A program made the position numbers and the translations under genes. Under the pieces are notes generated by a model. The model was not told the DNA's origin and did not search any database. It saw only the letters and a list, made by a program, of their open reading frames with translations. From Rapana venosa (lineage: Eukaryota > Mollusca > Gastropoda > Neogastropoda > Muricidae), in the NCBI GenBank assembly GCA_028751875.1, contig CM054155.1, positions 6,140,305-6,204,304 on the forward strand: DNA of 64,000 bases, read 5' to 3'. Of the stretch, positions 57,085-64,000 are shown in pieces. Within the stretch, counting starts at the first letter, position 1; every line of letters starts with the position of its first letter.

Positions 57085-57312
57085 ATTCACCACCTTCACC
57101 TATCCAGTAGTCACGTGGACCGTGGGGGCACCAATGAAGATTTTGCAACCAGCTTCCTCCACTCTCCGCGGTCCTCTGCTTTCCGTAGCAATTCGTTCCA
57201 GTCAAGACCAGTCCTCCACTCTCTGATGTTGTCTTCCCATCGTTTTCTCTGTCTGCCTCTTCGTCTCCCTCCTTGTACTGTTCCCTGTAGGACAGTCTTT
57301 GGCAAATCCTGA
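57085..57312 (-). mobile_element. LINE-B 3' fragment, minus strand
   Basis: The best-preserved copy of the LINE-B tail: TVLQGTVQGGRRRGRQRKRW, EDNIREWRTGLDWNELLRKA, EDRGEWRKLVAKSSLVPPRS. It is open for 64 codons. Upstream reverse transcriptase sequence is absent. Confidence 0.82.
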
Positions 57313-57747
57313 TGTTCGTGTGACGTGCCGTACCACTTTTTGGGGGCTCTTTTTCACTGAAGTCAGGAGCTCTACATGATGGATCGATGGCGTTTTTAAT
57401 TCTGGTTTTAATTCGATGCCATCAGAGAAACAGAATATCGTGTTACTTGTAGAACTTACACAAATAAAGAATAATTATACTAATGTGAGACCAGTAAGAC
57501 AGAAGTATTCAACTATCATAAACAAAGAAGAAGAATATATTGATCTACGAAAACAAACAGATGATTGCGACCAACAAGAAAAAGGCTGTAAAAATAGAAA
57601 TTTCGTTTGGATGATTAAAAAAAATTCATGAGCAAACACATCAATCGAATAATCGATTGCCTATTATATAGTCTGGTTCATACCCATAACAACTCAAACA
57701 ATTAAAATCAAAGAAAGAAGTATTACCATCACTTCAGATTTTTTGTC
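57313..57747. other. non-coding, no feature recognised
   Basis: AT-rich sequence. The open frame at 57416-57631 is Lys/Asn/Gln-rich and shows no domain. Confidence 0.35.
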
Positions 57748-57840
57748 TTTTTCGTTCCTCGGCTAGAGCTCCAAGGTTCACAGATGGTGAGATTTTTGCG
57801 TGTGCCACTGTTTCCCAACACCTACTCATCGATGTTGGTT
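57748..57840 (-). mobile_element. SINE-D terminal fragment
   Basis: 'cctcggctagagctccaagg' and 'cagatggtgagatttttgcg' mark the terminus. It is cut short by the neighbouring SINE-5S insertion zone. Confidence 0.7.
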
Positions 57841-57851
57841 TTAGAAAAAAC

Positions 57852-58126
57852 AGGTAAAGGTGTCCCATAACTTATGTGGTCGTAGGGGAGTAAAGCACCA
57901 GAGACCTCAACTTCTCTAGAGGCCAGCATATTGAGGGCGGTGTTCATCTCCTCTCCCTCGCTGCTTTACCTTCCCTGACTCTAAAGAGGGCAGGTATCCA
58001 TTTACAGCTGGGTAAACTGGGGGACAGTACTGAAGCCAAGGCGCGCAAACGGTCACCCATCCAAGTCATGATGGATGCTGCTTAACCTTAGCTGGGGAAA
58101 GCGAGTCACTGAGCTATCCCGTCCCC
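57852..58126 (-). mobile_element. SINE-5S copy C
   Basis: On the minus strand: 'gggacgggatagctcagtga', with an 8-base internal deletion in the head compared with copy B, then the 5S segment with C box (58064-58050) and a small deletion before it, and the tail 'ataagttatgggacacc'. Similar blocks 'tttcccaacacctactcatc' and 'tttccaacacccattcatca' lie on the two sides, indicating a duplicated flank. Confidence 0.82.
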
Positions 58127-58784
58127 TAATTTTGGTTTTACAAGTATCGTTTCCAACACCCATTCATCAATTTGCCAGTGTTTTAAAAATTTCTTTGGTT
58201 TTTTTCCGTTTTTTTGTTTTGTTTGTTCAGTTTCATTGTCGATGGCTGTGTCCTTTTTCAGTTAGGATTTTTTGTCAAGTTTTTTTTTCTTCTGTGTTCG
58301 TATCTATTTCCTTATACTTATTATTATTGGGGGATTTGGGGGGTTTTCACTGATAGTTTACTCAAGAATAAACAAGACACCGTATAATCAGATAAGTGTA
58401 AAGCACAAGCTTTACATACTTTTTGAGTGGAACCTATCAATATTTTTTCTCTCTCTCTCTTTTTCTTTTTTCTTTTTGGTGGGGGGGGGGGTGTCAAATT
58501 TCTAGTGGAAGTAATCGTCCAGTTACCAATCAGTATAAGCCTGCTTCTTCTCCCTATTAATGGGCAGTCTTTCTTCAAAGATCACTGCTGTCACACCATT
58601 TGCACTTTGAGAAGAAAGAAAAAGTCGTTATCGTTCTGGCCACAATTATTTGAGTTTGAAGCAACATCATAAATCTCAGTCCATCAACGGTAAAGGGAAA
58701 GTACCTACTGCTACTGGCTGAAGGGAAACAACTCTGTATAACGAATATGACAAACACGGGAGACCACTCCAAACACGAAAAACA
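58127..58784. other. Region upstream of the oligopeptidase start
   Basis: It may contain the promoter and 5' UTR of the plus-strand gene. A G-run lies at 58480-58491. No TATA box or initiator could be assigned. Confidence 0.35.
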
Positions 58785-60428
58785 ATGGCGATGAACAAGT
58801 TGAAATGTTGTCAAGGGTCCCACTTTCTTTTTCGCTCTTGTTTCTTGTCCACACTTCATGGGAAAACGCCTGTGCGGCACTCAACAGGTGGCTATTATGT
58901 TCTTCTGCCAGAGACACCTCCTGACTGTGCTGAAAACAATGCGGTCATGCAGTTTGAGGAGACGCCCAAATTCTCCCTCATCAACCCAGTTCGCTGCATC
59001 TCTGGCTGCGCAAAACTTGCCATCGAATACGAAACACACCTCCACAACCACGTTGAGACTATCGGGAATAGTGTGGGGCAGACATCATTTAGCGACGTCT
59101 TTGATCCCATCGAAGAGCTAAGTATTCCTTTAAACACTGCATGGCGAACTAGCAAGAACTTAAACTTTGTGTCAGGCGTTGATTACACTCGAGCTTTCAT
59201 TCGCCTGCATCCGCAAGTGGAAAAGGCAAAGAATGAACGATGGAACAGCGAGGTCCTGCATCATAAATGCAAAGACTTGAAGAAGACAGGTGCACAACTG
59301 GACGAATTTCAGCAAAGACTCGTTTCGCTTCAGTTAACCAAAGGGCGTCAGAATGGTGTGGATCTTCGAGGAGGAGAAAAAAAGCGTTTCACAGACACAC
59401 AGAAAGTGTTAGCTCAAGAACGTGCTAACTTCAGGCACAAAGTTATGGTGTGTCACAGTATGTTTTCTCACAAGATTGAAGACTTTTCAGTAATGGCCGA
59501 AATGCCCCCTGAGTTTCTTAGCACCATGGCTAAAACCGACTCTGACCCATACCCTGGTCCTTGGCAAGTTACTCTGCAGCCACACATTTACAAAACATTT
59601 TTGGAACATTGCAGCAACCGCATGCTGCGATGGAACACTTGGAATGCATACAACAATAGAGCTTCTGTCAATTTCAATGACCGCAACCTTGGCAATCACA
59701 AACTGATTGAAGAACTACGACAGTACAGGAGAGACACTGCAGAGATGCTAGGTTATGACAACTTTGCAGAAATGTCCTTGGAGACTAAAATGGCAGGGTC
59801 TGTGGAGAAAGTACTAGACATGATCAACTCCCTGAAAGGAGCGTTCTGGTCTCAGGCAAATGAAGAAATTGCAGACTTGCAAAAGTTTGCTGCCAGTGAA
59901 GGTTTCCCACATCAACTGCAGTTATGGGATCTGGCATACTGGAGAAGACGCCAGAAAGAACACCTGTACAGAATCGATCAGAACGGAATAGCAGAGTACT
60001 TCCCTCTGGAGACAGTGTTGAAAAAACTGTTCAGTCTGTGTCAGTTCTTGTTCAACATCACCGTCAAAGAATGCACAGGAAAAGTAGAGACATGGCAAGA
60101 GGAAGTGAGATATTTCGAACTTTACAATGAAAGCAATGACCACATCGGCTCCTTCTTTTTCGACCCCTACACAAGACCAGGAATCAAGCTGAGAGGGGCG
60201 TGGATGGAGATGGGGGGTGAACACAGCAGGCTGCTGAAGACCAAGCCCTATTCCTACCTGGTGATGAATCTGGACAAGCCAGCATCAGCATCATCACCAG
60301 TGCTGATGCAGTTTGAGGAGGTGTTGACCCTGTTCCGGCAGTTTGGCCATGGCCTACAGCAACTGATGACCACAGTGCCCTACAGTGACCTGGCTGGACA
60401 GAACAATGTGGAGTGGGATGCACTGCAG
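58785..60428 (+). CDS. Oligopeptidase A-like exon 1
   Basis: 548 codons in one uninterrupted exon. It covers the putative targeting segment, the helical N-terminal domain and the first part of the catalytic domain including RQFGH. Past the donor the frame reads only seven more codons to TAA, as expected for intron. Confidence 0.93.
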
Positions 60429-63400
60429 GTAAAATGTAACGTAAAATAAAGAGAAGAAAGAGAGAAAAAATGTAAAATAAGTAGCCTATCTTGGAACTTA
60501 GAGTTAGACAGAATGAGGAACAAAGCAATTCAAACAAATTAAAAAGTTATCACATTACACTGGCACATTGCATACACACAAGTAAAAACAGTAACAGTCT
60601 AACACACACACACACATGCATGCGTGCATGCACACACACACACTATATGTAAAAAGAACCAGAGGAATGCTTATTTCGTTGTCCTCAAAATAAAAGAATA
60701 AAATAAATACACACACTCACACATGAGATCTGGCATGTAAAAAAAACCGCATGAGTGCTTATTCCACTATCCTGAAAATAAGAAACCAGAGGATTGCAAT
60801 ACATAATGATTGCAATACATTGTGTGTGTGCATGCGTTTTGATACCATTTTCCCCATTAGTTTGTAAAAATAAAAAAATAAAAAGTTTTATCAACTCTAA
60901 ACATTAGGATCAAACATATTAATTGTAACAAAAAAGCTAACAACATAACTTCAAAAGATGAAGCTAGGAGTAGGGTACTAGTAGCCACACCATGCTAACT
61001 AGATAGTAGATGTCTTCTTGGTTTCATTAAAAAGAGAAATAATTTGAAAAAAGATAACTGCCACTGTTTGGTTATTATTTGAAGTGAAGATTGATTAGTC
61101 ATTCTTCCCTTAAGCTTATCATTGGTGGCTGTCAGTTGGATTCATGTCTGACTCTTGAATCTTGCTAAAACTAAGTCTGAGCTAATTTTAAGTAAAACTC
61201 TGTGTGTGCATTATAATTTATAAATGTATACATTATATATGTACATTATGCATGTGCTATCAGTGTTCAGACACTGACTCGACTGAGACAGTATTCACTA
61301 TTTCAGTTGCTGCGAATCGAAAGTGTGCGTATTATTTTCTGTACATTCATTTAAAGCTGAAATAACTTTCCCTGACCAGCCTTCGAAGAATAAAAGAAAA
61401 TGTGTTGGTATGAGAACTCCTAATGTCTATAGCTACTGCTAACTCACTAACTGGTACTATGGTAGTTTGACTAGCTACTACAGTATTTAGTAGTACTAGA
61501 AGTATTACTGCCACTATCAATAAATAGTAGTAATTGTAAACAGTAAAAAAAAAAAAAGCCAAGCAACAACCCAAAATAGCAAGAACATTGGTGAAACAGA
61601 ATAGATATTACCTTAACACAAAAAAAATAAACTTGAACAAAAACTACAGGCTCTAAAAGGAAAAGGGCACTTACATTAAGGGGAAAGAACTGTAGCTCTC
61701 TATTTACTAAAGGAGTTTGTTCCCTTTCTCCATTTCCCAGCTCATTTCAGGGTTCTGCCATGGCATTGGTCATTTTTTATTTATTTATTTATACCACTTT
61801 AAGTCACGAGATTTCTCTGCGTGAAATTTGGGCTGCTCTTCCCGGGGAGAGTGCGTCGCCACAAGAGCAGCGCCACCCTTTTTTGTTGTTTTTTTTGGTC
61901 TGCAACTGTATTTGTTTCCTGATCACTGTATCAGAGTGGTTTTTTCTAAGAATTTTGCCAGGGACAACTCTCTTGTTGCCGTGGGTTCTTTTATGTGCGC
62001 TGAATTATCAGTGTAGGAAAGCCTCACACTTGCCTTGTATGGTTTTCTTTGGAATCATTTTATGGAAATTAACATTGAAACAAAAATCTTCTTCATAAAG
62101 CGCTCAGACAGCAATTCCAGAGGCCCTTACTGCCTCAGAAATGGAAAAAATATTAACACAGCTGCCTTCAGCCTTCTATAATTTTCAGTTTTGATATATA
62201 TTATATATACTTTGTACATAGGTTTATTACAGTTTAAGTTTTAGACTAATACTATGAGGTAAAACAGAGTGAAAATGATAGCAGACATGAAGGTAGAGCT
62301 TTGCTGCTTTTGGCTTTAATTTTACAAAACAAGAGCAAAACTCTGCCATTGGGCCTGCTGTAATTGTTATGCATAGCAGACCTGAACATGGCTGAAGGCA
62401 AAGTTTTGCTTTTTGGGTTTAGATGTAATGTATGTATGCATGTATTTATAATTATATACATGTACATGTGTGTGTGCATGTATTATGTATAATGTCACTA
62501 TTAATGTGTGAATGATATTTGTTATACTTCCATGTCCATTATGGTATACTGTGTATAAATTTGCCTTTGTTTAATATACATTTGTTTCTGTTTTAGAATG
62601 AAGTTTTAGTTACACTAACAATATTTATTTTCATAAGCATGATTGATGATTGAGTCAGTTTTGATTTCTTGTAGATCATACTAAAAAAAAAATTAAAAAA
62701 CCAACAACAAAAAACAGCTGCCAGTACCACTTTAAAAGAATTTTCATTTGTTAAAGTTGTGGTTTTAAATATATAATGGAAGTTAAATTCCACTGAGTAA
62801 AAACTTCAATGTTTACTGGATTTTGAATGATCTAAATCTATTAGTTTCAACCAGTTTTAAGGAAGGGTTGTGTATCCTGCGTGGTTTTGCATGTATACAT
62901 CTATTACATGTACAGTGTGAGTATTTGTGGTGCGCTGGAAGTGATGTGATGATGGTGTTGATGATGATTATGATGATGATTATGATGATCATCATGATTG
63001 TGTGTGTGTATACCTGTATGTACACACAGTATACATTATGTGCATTGTGAGAGTAGGGGGTTTTGGGTTAGTGCCTAAGTATGTGTGTATATGATATATC
63101 ACACTGCCAGTAAGTGTACGTATTTTTGTGCATTCAGCTGCAAGACTTATATCTGTGAAAGTGATACGATGTGGTGTGGATATATGTCGATGGGTGGGTA
63201 TGTTTGTTAGAGTTCACACTATAAACTTGTATATACCCAATTTCTTGGTTCTCCAGTTCAGGACTTCAGTTTAACAAAAGATTGGCCTTCCTGTTTGGGG
63301 TTATTCCTTTAACAAAAGGCTCAAGATCATTTTGTTGACTTGTACTGCTCTATGTACTACTGATGCTGATAATGATGAAGATGGTTGGGTTTTTTTTTTT

Positions 63401-64000
63401 TGTTCCTGGGATAGAGCTCTAAGGTTCACCAATGGTGAGATTTTGCGTTTATGACCATCTTTCCATTTTTATTTTTACTTTAAAAAAAAAACTCTTTTAT
63501 ATCGAGGATAATGGAATAAGCAATTATGTGCTTTTTTTACATCCAGTCCCCATGTGTATGCGGTTTTGTAAATAGTCATCTGTTTCCACCATCATGAAGA
63601 TAGCTGCATTCCAACTTTGGGCAGTAAGAAGAAGTTTCACAAAAGCTTACAAGTGCGTTGTTGTGCAGGTGTGCGGCAGCGTCCTGCAGCGCTGGCCCCA
63701 GGAGCCTGCCTTTCTGCGCGGCCTGGCACGCCACGTCCACACCGGGCAGAGTCTCCCGGGCGACCTCCTCCAGCTGCTGCTGCAGGCCCGGCTCCATCTC
63801 TCGGGCTGCGACACGATGAGGCAGCTGTACCTCGCCGCCTTCGACATGCACGTCCACCTCGCCCCTACCCACTGGCACGACGTGATGACGCGAGTGTGGG
63901 AGGAGTTCATGCCCCTGCCGCTCAGCCCGGACGACAACCACCCCTGTTCTTTCACGCACATTTTCTCCGACCTCTACCCGGCTGCCTACTACTCGTACCA
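58785..64000 (+). CDS. Oligopeptidase A-like (M3) protein, probable pseudo-peptidase, partial
   Basis: Exon 1 is 58785-60428 and exon 2 is 63669 to the window end (332 bp), joined in phase 0 (CAG|GTAAAA ... TGTGCAG|GTG). At least 658 residues are visible; bacterial OpdA has about 680. M3A landmarks in order include LGYDNFAEMSLETKMA, LWDLAYWRRRQKEHLY, VRYFELYNESNDHIGSFFFD, LMQFEEVLTLFRQFGHG, NVEWDALQ and FTHIFSDLYPAAYYSY. The zinc motif HEFGH is RQFGH at 518-522, and the downstream Glu ligand, 30 residues after the first His, is Gln548. Two of three metal ligands and the catalytic Glu are therefore lost, while the fold-defining sequence is kept. The first 40 residues are basic with almost no acidic residues, compatible with mitochondrial targeting. 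The start ATG has A at -3 and G at +4. It likely has a non-catalytic role. Confidence 0.9.
60429..61774. other. Intron 1 of oligopeptidase-like gene, 5' part
   Basis: AT-rich sequence with CA repeats (60600-60643). Two SINE-A tail scraps lie at about 60650-60705 and 60725-60785 ('gagtgcttattccactatcc'). No coding exon is seen. Confidence 0.6.
61775..62012 (-). mobile_element. SINE-C, head-truncated, in intron
   Basis: 'taccactttaagtcacgaga', 'gcgtgaaatttgggctgctc', 'ggacaactctcttgttgccg' and 'tgggttcttttatgtgcgct' are in order. The tRNA-like head side is absent. Confidence 0.85.
62013..63397. other. Intron sequence, no element recognised
   Basis: AT-rich sequence with a short imperfect GATGAT/TATGAT run near 62948-62998. 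No exon is supported. Confidence 0.4.
63398..63625 (-). mobile_element. SINE-D end interrupted by SINE-A, beside exon 2
   Basis: SINE-D blocks 'gggatagagctctaaggttc' and 'accaatggtgagattttgcg' (to about 63461) resume at 'ccatcatgaagatagctgca' (63588-63620). A SINE-A tail portion lies between them. The last SINE-D base is about 45 bp upstream of the exon 2 acceptor. Confidence 0.75.
63490..63585 (-). mobile_element. SINE-A tail portion nested in SINE-D
   Basis: 'tatatcgaggataatggaat', 'tttacatccagtccccatgt' and 'gtatgcggttttgtaaa' are the 3' third of SINE-A, ending near the 'gtcatctgtttccacc' block. Confidence 0.85.
63669..64000 (+). CDS. Oligopeptidase A-like exon 2, runs off the window
   Basis: Starts VCGSVLQRWPQEPAFLRGLA and continues through AAFDMHVHLAP, MTRVWEEFMPLPL and FTHIFSDLYPAAYYSY. 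It matches the helical segment after the metal site and the tyrosine-rich substrate loop. It is GC-rich compared with exon 1 and its surroundings. The 3' end lies beyond the window. Confidence 0.9.
   Translation, partial: MCGSVLQRWPQEPAFLRGLARHVHTGQSLPGDLLQLLLQARLHLSGCDTMRQLYLAAFDMHVHLAPTHWHDVMTRVWEEFMPLPLSPDDNHPCSFTHIFSDLYPAAYYSY

Noticed and set aside
60429..60449. Oligopeptidase ending at the TAA after VKCNVK
   Set aside because: A canonical donor (CAG|GTAAAA) precedes it, and the family sequence continues in phase in the exon starting at 63669.

Overview
The window looks like a piece of a large, repeat-rich animal nuclear genome, most likely a marine mollusc (possibly a gastropod). This rests on spliced genes with GT-AG introns, dense microsatellites, many tRNA-derived SINEs, non-LTR retrotransposons, and microsatellite-linked repeats containing 'TATAGCGC'. 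The species is not proven. No prokaryotic features, CRISPR arrays, rRNA genes or true tRNA genes were seen.

Two protein-coding genes can be supported. On the minus strand (41529 down to 31227), five exons join in perfect phase into a 612-residue SLC16/monocarboxylate-transporter-like protein. Its introns hold about 1.5 kb of GACA-type and 1.3 kb of GAGGAG/GATGAT-type simple repeat. On the plus strand (58785 to beyond the window end), an M3-family oligopeptidase A homologue has one 1644-bp exon and a second exon that runs off the edge. Its zinc-peptidase motif is degenerate: HExxH reads RQFGH and the distal Glu ligand reads Gln. It is probably a pseudo-peptidase. The two genes show no functional link.

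The rest is mobile or simple sequence. From 1 to 31 kb there is no convincing gene; there are nested SINEs (3.5-4.2 kb), a 42-bp degenerate satellite (8.1-9.5 kb), a 23/24/27-bp CAGCAGCAACAGG minisatellite (13.3-16.1 kb) and two more arrays with a 42-bp unit (18.1-18.9 and 27.7-28.4 kb). From 47.5 to 53.4 kb lies a near full-length non-LTR retrotransposon (LINE-A, minus strand). Its ORF1 and ORF2 share one reading frame, interrupted by stop codons and by one local frameshift pair. A second retrotransposon family (LINE-B) is present only as fragments.

Local labels: SINE-A ends in a 'ttattccattatcctcgaaataaa' type tail. SINE-B has a tail-less 282-bp unit. SINE-C has a 'ggtctagaggtaacgc' head. 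SINE-D carries a 'ctcggctagagctccgagg' terminus. SINE-5S has a tRNA-like A-box head followed by a clear 5S-rRNA-like segment (three copies, 54.5-58.1 kb). Element E is the (AAT)n-TATAGCGC repeat. The most notable observations are the tRNA/5S chimeric SINE, the pseudo-oligopeptidase, and the single-frame LINE-A with an oversized ORF1.
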